Part shown: piece after piece, positions 9,140 to 18,365 of the stretch
Layout: each line of letters starts with the position of its first letter
Position numbering within the stretch: position 1 is the stretch's first letter
Assembly: GCF_014698825.1 (NCBI RefSeq)
Contig: NZ_JACJTT010000011.1
Span: forward strand, 1 to 64,000
Length of the DNA stretch: 64,000 nt
DNA from: Richelia sinica FACHB-800
Lineage (GTDB): Bacteria > Cyanobacteriota > Cyanobacteriia > Cyanobacteriales > Nostocaceae
Reading direction: 5' to 3'
Made by a program: the position numbers and the translations under genes
The notes under the pieces: model-generated
The model's database searches: none
What the model was told of the DNA's origin: nothing
The model's input: the letters and a program-made list of their open reading frames with translations, nothing else

Positions 9140-10810
9140 TTACTGAGCAATGGCAAGAATATCAAATTTAACTAAATAAACAATAGTGCGAAGTAACTCA
9201 GGTTGAGGGATATTAGGGTTGAGATTGTAGATTGTTTCGATGGAGGCTGAACCTAGTTGTGCGATCGCACCTAAAATAGTATCAATGATATTGTTGGGTA
9301 TCCTCCGGTCTGCACCAAAGTTAGCCATCCAATTGCTGCGAATGTGTTGTAAATTCTCTGGTGTACTCATGGAACCAAGTTTTAACACTAGGCTGGGAGT
9401 AGCGATCGCACTAGAATAATGGGCAAACTGTCTAAAGGGGTCATCACACCAAGGTACTCTCGGCTTACCAGGGGTTGTTGGCACAGACATTGATTCCACA
9501 GCCCTAATTGCCGCTAATTCTTGCCACAACTGCTCATAGGCAGCCATAATTACCCGCCAATCAAAGGTTTGCCAAGCATGTTTTCTGCCGTTTTCTCCTA
9601 ACTGCTTCCGCAATTCAGGATGATTAATTAAAGTTATGAGGGCCTTACTTGCGGCTTCAATATCGACAGAAATAGCAAGGGAAGAATGGGCAATATAGGT
9701 ACTGTAATTGAGACTTTCCGTTAAATAGCCATAAGCCAAATCTAATCCCGATTCTGGTGGAGGTATGAGGGTAGGAATTCTAAAACCATCTACTTCATGA
9801 CGCACGGTTTCCTTATAACCATCCCAGTCAGAAACAATGACTGGTAAACCAGAGGCCATGGCTTCGAGAGGAGTTAATCCAAAGGTTTCTTGCACATTGT
9901 CTACTAGGGAAATAAAAATATCCGCCGCAGACCAAATACCGTGACGAATTTCTGGTTTACGTCCATCGACAAAAATACAATTAACTGAAGGGCAAAAGGT
10001 TTGTGTACTTTGTTGGAAATTAACTGTTTCTCTGTCGTCTTCAAACCAACCAGCTAAGACAAAATGGATTTTTTTCTGTGTTGCTTGTGCTGCCTTTTCT
10101 AAGGCCATGTACATGGGTATGGGATGGGCTTTGGCGTAAAAGCACAGTCTCCCCACAAACAAAACCACAATGTCATCTTGGGGAATACCCAAAGATAAAC
10201 GCATAGAGGTGCGAATATTGGCAGTATAATCGCCGTGATTAAATGCTTGACAATCAATGCCTAGAGGAATGATTGGTAATTGTAAATTGATGCTTGGTTG
10301 ACCACCGATACGTTGAGTTAGGTATTCTGTCCAAGTATCAAATAGATGATCTACAGCCTTTTTCACTGCCATGGAAGTACATACTAAAGCATCCCAAGGT
10401 TGGAGAGGGGCTAGGATGAGATTAGCAATATTTTCTAAAACCCCCATACTGGCTATAGTATGAGTAACTCCACAGATACTGTATAACCGTTGGTCGTCAA
10501 AACGTCTAGCCCAAGCTGGGTTAGCAAGGCGGGGATCGGGATGATAAAGTGTACCTGCTTGAGCTAAACCTTGATGATTGTTAAAAGGAATCCAACTAAC
10601 TTGTCGAGAACCATTAATCCAAGGTTGAATGCGTTGGCAGAATTCACCAAATTCATCGCGACTGGTTGTATAACAATAGATAGATTCTGCTGTTCCGTAT
10701 TGAACTAGAGCTTTGAGAAAGCCTTCACCGGCAGATTGACGGCCTAAAAGTCTTTTCCCAGAAGTATCATAACCATCTTTTTTATATAAAATTGCGGCAG
10801 TATTTTTCAT
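9140..10810 (-). CDS. Family 4-type glycosyltransferase
   Basis: 556 aa. The N-terminal half resembles a GT-B acceptor domain (KKDGYDTSGKRLLGRQSAGE). The C-terminal half carries the donor domain: DIVVLFVGRLCFYAKAHPIP (about 213-233) and the nucleotide-sugar site ETFGLTPLEAMASGLPVIVS DWDGYKETV (EX7E pattern, about 312-340), followed by GENGRKHAWQTFDW. A C-terminal extension of about 110 residues follows the catalytic region. Sugar donor and acceptor cannot be deduced. It converges on the phosphatase gene with a 22-bp gap and starts at ATG 10810. No other polysaccharide genes flank it. Confidence 0.82.
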   Translation of the reverse strand: MKNTAAILYKKDGYDTSGKRLLGRQSAGEGFLKALVQYGTAESIYCYTTSRDEFGEFCQRIQPWINGSRQVSWIPFNNHQGLAQAGTLYHPDPRLANPAWARRFDDQRLYSICGVTHTIASMGVLENIANLILAPLQPWDALVCTSMAVKKAVDHLFDTWTEYLTQRIGGQPSINLQLPIIPLGIDCQAFNHGDYTANIRTSMRLSLGIPQDDIVVLFVGRLCFYAKAHPIPMYMALEKAAQATQKKIHFVLAGWFEDDRETVNFQQSTQTFCPSVNCIFVDGRKPEIRHGIWSAADIFISLVDNVQETFGLTPLEAMASGLPVIVSDWDGYKETVRHEVDGFRIPTLIPPPESGLDLAYGYLTESLNYSTYIAHSSLAISVDIEAASKALITLINHPELRKQLGENGRKHAWQTFDWRVIMAAYEQLWQELAAIRAVESMSVPTTPGKPRVPWCDDPFRQFAHYSSAIATPSLVLKLGSMSTPENLQHIRSNWMANFGADRRIPNNIIDTILGAIAQLGSASIETIYNLNPNIPQPELLRTIVYLVKFDILAIAQ

Positions 10811-10910
10811 ATATTAATTGGCAATTATATCGAGCCAATATTACAATACGTGATTAATTTAAAATTAAGCGATCGCACTTATTGATCATATCCGCGATCG
10901 CTTCAGGTTC

Positions 10911-11282
10911 TCAAGCGCACTTCTGACATAAACGAGAAAGACGTTCTGAGTAACTTTTCATTACCTTTAAAGCAAAGGTCGGTGTTTCCTGCACAGCAAA
11001 TAGAAAGCCCGCTTCGTCGATATAAGCTAATTCACAGTTCGTTTGAGCAATAGCCGTATAGGTTCTCTTTTTTACACCTACCAGCACACCGGTGCCAAAT
11101 ACTTCATCAGCCGTGATGGTTTCTAGCACCTGACCATTAACCACCACAGCCACCTCTCCCTTCAACACCCCATACATCAAATCTCCTGACTGCCCTTCCT
11201 CAAAAATAACTTGGCCAGCCGAGAAAACCAGAGGTTGGGGTTGTTTTTGAAAGATACTGAGAGTAACAACTGGACTTAACAT
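10911..11282 (-). CDS. Small cyclic-nucleotide-binding domain protein
   Basis: 123 aa, a single cNMP-binding (Crp/Fnr sensor) fold: FSAGQVIFEEGQSGDLMYGV LKGEVAVVVNGQVLETITADEVFG. It ends shortly after the domain (YSERLSRLCQKCA), with no DNA-binding or kinase domain, so it is a standalone sensor module. The phosphate-binding cassette is not canonical (no clear RxA), so nucleotide binding is doubtful. Such single-domain proteins are frequent in cyanobacteria; the partner is unknown. Confidence 0.8.
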   Translation of the reverse strand: MLSPVVTLSIFQKQPQPLVFSAGQVIFEEGQSGDLMYGVLKGEVAVVVNGQVLETITADEVFGTGVLVGVKKRTYTAIAQTNCELAYIDEAGFLFAVQETPTFALKVMKSYSERLSRLCQKCA

Positions 11283-11581
11283 GTCTATACCCCCACAATT
11301 ATTTATTTTTTTGTGAATTTTTCAGTTAACTAATAATATAACTGGTGGAAATCCACTAATCATCCAGTATTTTTGATGATTTTGCTGACTGAATTGCTTA
11401 CCAGGTATCTACAAAATTTCCTTCCACCCAACCTAGATAAAATTTAAAGGGCAGGCAAGATGCCTACCCCACAAGAATTTATGAAATAGACCTCTTGCAA
11501 AAATCCTTCTTAGCGTTCTTTTCTTTGCGCCTTGGCATGAAACAAAAAAATATTTAGGCAAGATATCTAATCAAGGTATTG
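11283..11581. other. Intergenic with repeats
   Basis: No gene. Contains GGGCAGGCAAGATGCCTACC (from 11449), a short palindromic intergenic repeat, and a MITE-like element at 11487-11569. The left part is the promoter region of the cNMP-binding gene. Confidence 0.5.
11487..11569. mobile_element. MITE-like element, family B
   Basis: 83 bp with imperfect inverted ends TAGACCTCTTGCAAAAA and (reverse complement of the right end) TAGATATCTTGCCTAAA; the interior includes TTTCTTTGCGCCTTGGC. It is related to 18273-18362, which has better preserved ends. Located just past the 3' end of the antiporter gene. Confidence 0.6.
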
Positions 11582-12661
11582 CTACACCGGATGGAAATAA
11601 AAGGCGAAACCTAAAACTGTGTAAGCCGCTAAAAGTAAGGTGCCTTCCAACCAATTCGACTTACCATCAGAACTAATAGTATTCGCAATTAACACCGCTA
11701 CAGTGACAGCCACCAATTCAAAGGGGTTAAAATCCAAATCCATCGGTTGACCAAATATCCATCCAGCTATTACTAATACAGGGGCAACAAATAAAGCGAT
11801 TTGCATACTTGAACCCACCGCAACAGATAGGGAAAGATCCATTTTGTCTTTCATAGCTACTGTCACAGCTGTAGCGTGTTCAGCTGCGTTACCCACAATA
11901 GGTACTAAAATCACCCCAGTAAACAGTGCGGTTAAACCTAGCTTTGATGTAGCCACTTCCAAGGAATCTACTAGCAATTCTGACTCCAGTGCTACTAATA
12001 AGGTACATACTAGCAGTACACAACTCCATAACAACACATTGGGTTTTTCATGGGGTTCTTCCTCTGCTTCTTCAATATCTGCCACACCAACATCGTATAA
12101 ATAAGCGTGGGTTTTCATGGAAAATAGCAAAGTGAGGGCATAAACCAGAATTAAGACGACGGCAACAGCGAGAGATAGGTTTTGTAGAGTTTGTTCGTTA
12201 ATACCTTTAGAGGTGTAATTCATCGCTGTTGGTAACAAAATAGCGATGACGGCTAAATTCATGGAAGCAGCATTAACCCGGGCCACAATTGGTTGAAAAG
12301 TCTGTTCTTTGTAACGGAGTCCACCTAATAGCATGGACAGCCCCATCACTAAAAGTAAGTTACCAATGATGGAACCTGTGATACTGGCTTTGACCACATC
12401 AACTAGTCCAGCTTTGAGGGCCACAAGGGCAATGATTAATTCTGTCGCATTGCCAAAGGTGGCATTTAATAACCCTCCTAAGGTTGGGCCGACCACCACA
12501 GCGATTTCTTCTGTTGCTGCACCCATCCAAGCTGCTAGGGGCAATATTGCCAGTCCAGCGGTGATGAAGACTATTAATTCTCCCCACTCTAGAAAATGAG
12601 CCGCTAAAGAGATGGGTATAAATAGCAAGAGAATTAGGAAAATAATGTTTTTAGTTGACAT
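11582..12661 (-). CDS. cax: Calcium/proton exchanger (CaCA family)
   Basis: 359 aa, about 11 predicted hydrophobic helices. The two inverted alpha-repeat motifs of Ca2+/H+ antiporters are clear: GLLNATFGNATELIIALVAL (about 60-80) and VPIVGNAAEHATAVTVAMKD (about 252-271), each with the GNA[TA]E core whose glutamate is essential for cation transport. An acidic loop (DIEEAEEEPHE, about 195-205) separates the halves. It exports cytosolic Ca2+ in exchange for protons at the plasma or thylakoid membrane; cyanobacterial homologues contribute to salt and alkaline pH tolerance. Starts at ATG 12661. Confidence 0.93.
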   Translation of the reverse strand: MSTKNIIFLILLLFIPISLAAHFLEWGELIVFITAGLAILPLAAWMGAATEEIAVVVGPTLGGLLNATFGNATELIIALVALKAGLVDVVKASITGSIIGNLLLVMGLSMLLGGLRYKEQTFQPIVARVNAASMNLAVIAILLPTAMNYTSKGINEQTLQNLSLAVAVVLILVYALTLLFSMKTHAYLYDVGVADIEEAEEEPHEKPNVLLWSCVLLVCTLLVALESELLVDSLEVATSKLGLTALFTGVILVPIVGNAAEHATAVTVAMKDKMDLSLSVAVGSSMQIALFVAPVLVIAGWIFGQPMDLDFNPFELVAVTVAVLIANTISSDGKSNWLEGTLLLAAYTVLGFAFYFHPV

Positions 12662-13306
12662 TTGGTAACTTGGCTGTAAATTATGTGCAGGTTATCCGAT
12701 GATGGATAGACAATTTTGGATTAACTCCACAGCTAAATCCGGGGGGTTTTACCATTAAAGTATGTTGGTGAAAGTTATTCAAAAAAGTATCAGTTACTGA
12801 TATAACACCACAAATAGACTCAACTTTTCCGCTGTTGGTGAGGATTTATTCCATGGTCGGCAGTTCATTTGTAAAATAAGATTGAGATTTAGTTACTTTT
12901 TGTCATGTTTTGTTGTAAAACTCTAGGCAAAAAGCGGTAATTTTACACCTGGCATAAGTTTTAATATATTAAAAGACTATTAAATTTCTTACTCTCAGGC
13001 TAAGTGTTGCCAAGGATAATAACTTTGTTGGGTTGGGAATGTAACTGTGTAACAACGCAGATTTATTCTAAGCTATAATTATGGCTATGATGATTAGGGT
13101 TTACGTCAGAATAAATTATTAGTTTGGGTAGAGGGTAAGGAAAATATCAAATTCATGACTATATCCCAACCTGGAAAATGCAGCACCTCAACCCCATACC
13201 CCACATCCCTAAATAGATTTTTACCCATAATCTTGTGGCGGAAGTGTTGAAAATTTAGTTTTATTGCATAGCAGTTGTTTATACCTGACGTAGTGAAGCA
13301 AACATT
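12662..13306. other. Long intergenic region, no gene seen
   Basis: About 650 bp of AT-rich DNA between divergent cax and the GH57 gene. I see no coding frame with convincing composition, no tRNA and no strong hairpin. It presumably carries both promoters and perhaps a long 5' leader. Confidence 0.5.
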
Positions 13307-13350
13307 GTAGAAAGGTATACATAGCAATATTTTTGTGAAAATCATAGTTT
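13307..13350 (+). promoter_or_regulatory. Candidate NtcA-type promoter
   Basis: GTAGAAAGGTATAC (13307-13320) fits the NtcA consensus GTA-N8-TAC, and TAGTTT at 13345-13350 lies 24 bases further on, fitting the TAN3T -10 box of NtcA-activated promoters. The start codon at 13367 would leave only ~10 nt of leader, which is short. The motif can arise by chance, so this is a candidate for nitrogen control only. Confidence 0.4.
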
Positions 13351-13366
13351 CTCGGAAACCAAATAC

Positions 13367-16102
13367 ATGACCTCAGCAGCTGAACGTCCAGTTAGTTCTG
13401 GATCAACACCTCAATTTCACGAAGATTATCAATACAGCAGTGATCCCAACCCCCTGAAACAGGCTCAAGGTGTTTATGTCACTGTCCATGGGCATTTTTA
13501 TCAACCACCAAGGGAAAATCCTTATTTAGATGCCATTGAACGTCAACCAAGTGCTGCACCTTTCCATGACTGGAATGAACGCATACATTGGGAATGCTAT
13601 CGTCCTAATGCTTTTGCCAGGGTCTTAAATGACAAAGGTGAAGTAGTGGGGATCGTCAATAATTATGAGTACATGAGTTTTAACATTGGCCCCACGCTGA
13701 TGTCTTGGTTGGAACGCCATGATGTGGAGGTGTATCAGCGTATTCTGGAGGCTGATGTCAAAAGCGCCAAGCGGTTAAATGGTCATGGGAATGCGATCGC
13801 CCAAGTGTATAATCACATCATTATGCCTTTGGCTAACGACAGAGATAAATATACCCAAATTCGCTGGGGAAAAGCTGACTTTCGTTCCCGGTTTGGTCGT
13901 GATCCCGAAGGTATGTGGTTGGCAGAAACCGCTGTAGATTACGCCACCCTAGAAGCTTTAATCAAAGAAGGGATTCGGTTTATTATCCTCGCACCATCCC
14001 AGGCCCAACGTTGCCGGCCTTTTCCCACTGCTGAAAATCCCCACCCAGAGTGGCATGAAGTGGGAGGTAGTCAAATTGATCCCACCCGTTCCTATCGTTG
14101 TTATTTAAAGCCCAATCTCAGCCGTAGCAATTCTCCTCTGAGTACAGCGAAAATTAATATTGCAGAATACCAACCAGACTGCCCCTATATTGATATTTTC
14201 TTCTACGATGGCCCGATTTCTAGGGATATGGGTTTTAGTGATGTTATTTATAGTTCCCATCATTTAGCCGGGCGTATCGGTGCGGCTGTCCGTGGGGATC
14301 ATCGTCCCGCACAATTAATTTCTGTAGCCACCGATGGAGAAACCTTTGGACACCATAAAAAGGGAACAGAGAAAACTTTAGCCTATGCTTTCATTGGTGA
14401 ATTTTCCCATCATGGTTGGACTGTAACCAACTTTGCCCATTACTTAAGTTTAAATCCACCCACATGGGAAGTAGAACTAAAGCCAGTTACTGCTTGGAGT
14501 TGTGCCCACGGTGTAGATAGATGGCAAGATGATTGTGGTTGTGGTGGTGAAGGTGGTGTTTGGCATCAAAAATGGCGGAAACCGTTGCGAAATGCTTTAA
14601 ATTGGCTGCGGGATCAGTTGATTGAAGTGTATGAAGAATATGGTAGACAGTTATTTCGTGATCCCTGGTTAGCAAGGGATGAATATATTCAAGTCATCCG
14701 CGATCGCTCCCCTGCCAATGTTAGCCGTTTTCTCTCCCGTCATCAAACCCGCAAACTCAATGCCGCAGAACAGGTAGACGCTTTGCGCTTGTTGGAAATG
14801 CAGCGTCACTCGTTGTTGATGTACACCAGTTGTGGTTGGTTTTTTGAAGAACTGTCCCGGCCAGAGGGAACGCAGATTTTACGTTATGCGGCCCGCGCTT
14901 TAGAATTAGCCGGAGATGTGGCAGGTGTACAGTTGGAAAAAGGTTTCCTCAAACGCTTGGGTTTAGCCCCCAGTAATGTGGAACAGTTTAAACATGGTGC
15001 TGAAGTATATCGCCAACTAGTATTAACTGCACAAATTAGCTTTAAACAAGTCGCTGCTCACTACGGCATCACCTCCTTATTCAATCACCACAAACCATCA
15101 CCCGCAGATACAGTTACTGCCGCTGCTGAAGATATGTCCTCGGTAACTTTGAAGCGGGAAGGTAATCATCAAGAACGTCAAAAGCGAGTTTATTGCTACA
15201 CAGTCAATGAGTTAGATTACCACCGTCAACGGCTGGGTTCTTTGACATTGGTAGTAGGACATTTAAAGCTAGTGTCAGATATTACTTGGGAAAGTGAGCA
15301 TTTAGTCTTTGCTGTCCTGCATTTAGGCGGTTGGGATTTCCATTGCTGTATTCAACCATTTACCGGACGACGTGAATATACTCACCTGAAAGAGAAGCTA
15401 TTGACAGCCATGCAGCAAGCCAGTGCTGCCCACGTAATTTTAGTCATGACCCAGAGTTTTGGGGGTGAAGCCTTTAGTTTACAAAATCTGTTTGCAGAGG
15501 AACGCCATCGCATCATGCGACTCTTGAACCAGGAAACCCTCACCCGCTTAGACCAACTTTATACCCAGACATACCGAGAAAATTACGGTGTCATCATAGC
15601 TTTTCATCGGGATGAGTTAGCAGTTCCCCAGGAATTGCAAGTAGCGGCGGAAATTGCTTTGGGTTATCGGTGTATGATGTCTTTACGATCGCTCGAACAA
15701 GATATAGCCGAACCCCAATCTAGTTTTAATCATATTGTGGAACTAGAAGCGATCGCCACAGAAAGTAAACATTTACGCTGTCATCTCAACATTCCTGAAG
15801 GTAAGCAAATATTAGAACAGTTAATAGTGCGTTTACTCTGGCAGCTTTTGTATGATGCTAGTACCAACATCACTCTGGATTTGGAAAGGCTGGAAAGACT
15901 AATTGATGTTGGCTATCACTTAAATTTGGATATTTCCTTACATAAAGCCCAGGAACTATTCTTTCACTGTTTACACAGCCAAATTCTGCCCCGCATTCCT
16001 AGCTTAGATAACGAAGTAGACAGTATTCAATGTCGTCAGTTACTCAAATTAGGACAAAAGTTAAAAGTTGATGTGACTCCAGCCTTAAGTCAACTAGAGT
16101 AG
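13367..16102 (+). CDS. Glycoside hydrolase family 57 / DUF3536 protein
   Basis: 911 aa. N-terminal GH57 catalytic (beta/alpha)7 domain: YVTVHGHFYQPPRENPYLDA (about 36-56), FNIGPTLMSWL, the EGMWLAETAVD region containing the likely nucleophile (about 182-192) and SVATDGETFGHHKKGTEKTL (about 321-341) containing the likely acid/base Asp. The C-terminal half is the DUF3536 region typical of large cyanobacterial and actinobacterial GH57 proteins. GH57 enzymes are alpha-amylases, amylopullulanases or branching enzymes acting on alpha-glucans such as glycogen; activity of the DUF3536 subgroup is not established. No signal peptide, so cytosolic. Possible nitrogen regulation is suggested by the NtcA-like promoter upstream. 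Confidence 0.9.
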   Translation: MTSAAERPVSSGSTPQFHEDYQYSSDPNPLKQAQGVYVTVHGHFYQPPRENPYLDAIERQPSAAPFHDWNERIHWECYRPNAFARVLNDKGEVVGIVNNYEYMSFNIGPTLMSWLERHDVEVYQRILEADVKSAKRLNGHGNAIAQVYNHIIMPLANDRDKYTQIRWGKADFRSRFGRDPEGMWLAETAVDYATLEALIKEGIRFIILAPSQAQRCRPFPTAENPHPEWHEVGGSQIDPTRSYRCYLKPNLSRSNSPLSTAKINIAEYQPDCPYIDIFFYDGPISRDMGFSDVIYSSHHLAGRIGAAVRGDHRPAQLISVATDGETFGHHKKGTEKTLAYAFIGEFSHHGWTVTNFAHYLSLNPPTWEVELKPVTAWSCAHGVDRWQDDCGCGGEGGVWHQKWRKPLRNALNWLRDQLIEVYEEYGRQLFRDPWLARDEYIQVIRDRSPANVSRFLSRHQTRKLNAAEQVDALRLLEMQRHSLLMYTSCGWFFEELSRPEGTQILRYAARALELAGDVAGVQLEKGFLKRLGLAPSNVEQFKHGAEVYRQLVLTAQISFKQVAAHYGITSLFNHHKPSPADTVTAAAEDMSSVTLKREGNHQERQKRVYCYTVNELDYHRQRLGSLTLVVGHLKLVSDITWESEHLVFAVLHLGGWDFHCCIQPFTGRREYTHLKEKLLTAMQQASAAHVILVMTQSFGGEAFSLQNLFAEERHRIMRLLNQETLTRLDQLYTQTYRENYGVIIAFHRDELAVPQELQVAAEIALGYRCMMSLRSLEQDIAEPQSSFNHIVELEAIATESKHLRCHLNIPEGKQILEQLIVRLLWQLLYDASTNITLDLERLERLIDVGYHLNLDISLHKAQELFFHCLHSQILPRIPSLDNEVDSIQCRQLLKLGQKLKVDVTPALSQLE

Positions 16103-16151
16103 GTGACAGGTGACAGGTGACAGGTGACAGGTGACAGGTGACAGGTGACAG
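16103..16151. repeat. Heptamer tandem repeat (GTGACAG)x7
   Basis: Seven perfect copies of GTGACAG begin immediately after the stop codon of the GH57 gene. These are short tandemly repeated repetitive (STRR) sequences known from heterocystous cyanobacteria. The reverse complement occurs at 22660-22690. Confidence 0.95.
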
Positions 16152-16234
16152 AGGAAGAAGACAGAAGTTACAGAGTTGCAGGAGTTACAGAATAATTAAT
16201 GCCATTGCTGTTTAATTCTTGAATTTTTAAACTC

Positions 16235-16297
16235 TTGTTCGCGCAGCGTGGCGCAGCCATACTTCTGTTCGCGCAGCGTGCCGTAGGCATACTCCTG
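16235..16297. repeat. Double copy of TTCGCGCAGCGTG repeat
   Basis: TTGTTCGCGCAGCGTGGCGC followed by AGCCATACTTCTG and then TTCGCGCAGCGTGCCGTAGG CATACTCCTG: two adjacent units of the repeat also found at 239-311 and 57338-57410. One unit is the GGCGCAGCCATA variant and the other the CCGTAGGCATA variant. Confidence 0.9.
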
Positions 16298-16311
16298 TTT
16301 AGTGTTAGTTA

Positions 16312-16444
16312 ATGTCCTAACCTCTCTGTCTATTGCTATACCAAATCGAAAATCTTGGCAACAGATCATTACCCCACCCGCGCTGTCGCGCATCCTCCCC
16401 GCTTGCTCTGAGGGTTGGGGAGGGGTTTACTCAATGTGTTGGTT
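16312..16444 (+). repeat. Dispersed repeat unit, copy 1 of an inverted pair
   Basis: Contains ACCAAATCGAAAATCTTGGC, AACAGATCATTACCCCACC, CTCCCCGCTTGCTCTGAGGG and TTGGGGAGGGGTTTACTCAA. The reverse complement of 22441-22557 is the same sequence with few changes; copy 1 has an extra ~19 bases between TGTCCTAA and ACCAAATCG. Together with the heptamer tracts the two copies form a composite inverted repeat about 6 kb apart. Confidence 0.85.
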
Positions 16445-16559
16445 GCTTTTGCAGAAAAGGGCTAATGGGTAACATCAAGAGGAAAAAAGCAATTCAGAAG
16501 TTCATTTTCATTCCCCATAGCTCAAAAATGGAATAAGAACTATTTCCACAACAGCTACT

Positions 16560-18071
16560 ATGAACTTTCGTGAAGAGTTTAAACTGCTGCTTCGGGCGCG
16601 TTATCCTTTGATTTATATTCCCACCAGTGAAGAAGAGCGGGTAGAAACTGCCATTCGGGAAGAAGCCAACAACCAAGGTAATCGTCCTGTGTACACTTGG
16701 GATTTTGTAGACGGTTATCAAGGCAATCCCAATGATGTAGGCTTTGGAAAGCGGAACCCACTGCAAGCCTTAGAATTTGTGGAAAAGTTGCCAGCTTCGG
16801 CATCGGCAGTATTTATACTTCGAGATTATCATCGATTTTTAGAAGATGTAGCGATCGCTCGCAAACTACGTAACTTGGCCCGACTCCTCAAGTCCCAACC
16901 CAAAAATATAGTCATCCTCTCACCCCGCATCAACATTCCCGATGACTTAACGGAAGTGTTGACGGTCGTGGAATTTCCCTTACCCAGTGGTGCAGAAATT
17001 CGGGTCGAAGTAGAACGTTTATTACAAGCAACTGGAAATTCTCCCTCCGGCAAGTTTTTAGATGATTTGGTTTTATCCTGTCAAGGGCTATCAATGGAAA
17101 GGATACGCCGAGTTTTAGCCAGGGCCATAGCTTCCCACGGAGAATTGCAACCAGAGGACGTAGATTTAGTTTTGGAGGAAAAACGCCAAACCATCCGCCA
17201 AACCCAAATCCTGGACTTTTACCCCGCCACAGAGCAAATATCTGACATCGGAGGGTTAGATAACCTTAAGGATTGGCTGATTCGCCGTGGTGGTTCCTTT
17301 ACAGAAAAAGCCAGACAATATGGTTTACCCCATCCCCGTGGTTTATTATTGGTGGGAATTCAAGGTACAGGAAAATCATTAACAGCCAAAGCGATCGCCC
17401 ATCATTGGCATTTACCTTTGTTACGCTTAGACGTAGGGCGGTTATTTGGTGGGTTAGTAGGGGAATCAGAATCCCGGACTCGACAAATGATTCAAGTAGC
17501 GGAAGCCCTAGCACCTTGTGTCCTGTGGATTGATGAAATTGATAAAGCTTTTTCTGGCTTAGGTAGTAAAGGTGATGCAGGAACCACTAGCCGTGTATTT
17601 GGCACATTTATCACCTGGTTAGCAGAAAAAACTTCTCCCGTCTTTGTCGTGGCTACAGCCAACGATATCCAAGCCTTACCACCAGAAATGTTGCGAAAAG
17701 GTCGCTTTGATGAAATCTTCTTTGTGGGTTTACCCAATCAAGAAGAAAGAAAAGCCATTTTTAATGTTCATTTAACACGCTTACGTCCCCACAACATCAA
17801 AAGCTATGACATTAATCGATTAGCTTATGAAACACCGGATTTTTCTGGTGCAGAAATTGAACAAACTTTAATTGAAGCCATGCACATTGGGTTTAGTCAA
17901 AACCGTGACTTTACCACCGATGATATTTTAGAAGCAGCCAGTCAAATTATTCCTTTAGCAAGAACGGCAGTTGAACAAATTCAAAAACTGCAAGAATGGG
18001 CTGCTGCGGGACGTGCCAGGTTAGCATCTAAACAAAGTTCTTTAAGTGATGCTTTTGGCAAGTTACGCTAA
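16560..18071 (+). CDS. ycf46: Ycf46-type AAA ATPase
   Basis: 503 aa, matching cyanobacterial/plastid Ycf46. The N-terminal ~200 residues are the Ycf46-specific region ([20 protein letters not shown]). The AAA module follows: Walker [10 protein letters not shown] (about 264-272), Walker [12 protein letters not shown] (about 321-331), sensor ATAND and arginine-finger region [15 protein letters not shown] (about 380-394). In Synechocystis the homologue has been linked to inorganic carbon use and photosynthesis regulation. It is cytosolic. It stands alone behind a repeat-rich intergenic region and is followed by a TTGGGTT...AACCCAA hairpin. Confidence 0.9.
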   Translation: MNFREEFKLLLRARYPLIYIPTSEEERVETAIREEANNQGNRPVYTWDFVDGYQGNPNDVGFGKRNPLQALEFVEKLPASASAVFILRDYHRFLEDVAIARKLRNLARLLKSQPKNIVILSPRINIPDDLTEVLTVVEFPLPSGAEIRVEVERLLQATGNSPSGKFLDDLVLSCQGLSMERIRRVLARAIASHGELQPEDVDLVLEEKRQTIRQTQILDFYPATEQISDIGGLDNLKDWLIRRGGSFTEKARQYGLPHPRGLLLVGIQGTGKSLTAKAIAHHWHLPLLRLDVGRLFGGLVGESESRTRQMIQVAEALAPCVLWIDEIDKAFSGLGSKGDAGTTSRVFGTFITWLAEKTSPVFVVATANDIQALPPEMLRKGRFDEIFFVGLPNQEERKAIFNVHLTRLRPHNIKSYDINRLAYETPDFSGAEIEQTLIEAMHIGFSQNRDFTTDDILEAASQIIPLARTAVEQIQKLQEWAAAGRARLASKQSSLSDAFGKLR

Positions 18072-18080
18072 TTTTTAAAA

Positions 18081-18112
18081 GTAGGTTGGGTTAAGCGACA
18101 GCGCAACCCAAC
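18081..18112. repeat. Palindromic repeat / possible terminator
   Basis: GTAGGTTGGGTTAAGCGACA followed by GCGCAACCCAAC. The arms TTGGGTT (18086-18092) and AACCCAA (18105-18111) pair perfectly. A common cyanobacterial intergenic repeat that may act as a transcription end for ycf46; it has no following T-run. Confidence 0.55.
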
Positions 18113-18272
18113 ACAAATATTGATGTTTACCAAATTATTAATAGATTTCAAGACTTACGTAAGATATCTCTAAAATGCTCTTTTCTATCCCTAAGGCACG
18201 CTGCGTGAACGTGGTTTATTTTTTCGTTAATTGGTATAATACCTAAACTTTGATACATTAGAAACAGAATGA

Positions 18273-18362
18273 TAGACCTTTTGCATAAATATTTTTTGTT
18301 TCGCGCAAAGTCGCAAAGCCGCAAAGAAGAACCCAAGAATTTGGACTTTTGCAAGAGGTCTA
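18273..18362. mobile_element. MITE-like element, family B
   Basis: 90 bp with inverted ends TAGACCTTTTGCATAAA and (reverse complement of the right end) TAGACCTCTTGCAAAAG. The interior carries TTTCGCGCAAAGTCGCAAAG CCGCAAAG, a motif also present alone near 49484-49505. It abuts the 3' end of the reverse transcriptase gene, three bases from its stop codon. A shorter relative lies at 11487-11569. Confidence 0.7.
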
Positions 18363-18365
18363 ATC

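Noticed and set aside
13106..13345. Minus-strand 79-codon frame upstream of the GH57 gene
   Set aside because: No ribosome site or family resemblance, and it overlaps the likely promoter of the GH57 gene.
16103..16151. CRISPR-like tandem array
   Set aside because: The 7-bp units are directly contiguous with no spacers; this is a heptamer STRR. No cas genes are in the window.
16196..16536. Short frames on both strands across the repeats before ycf46
   Set aside because: They translate dispersed repeats (for example the AYGTLREQ-type peptide from the GCAGCGTG repeat) and are not genes.
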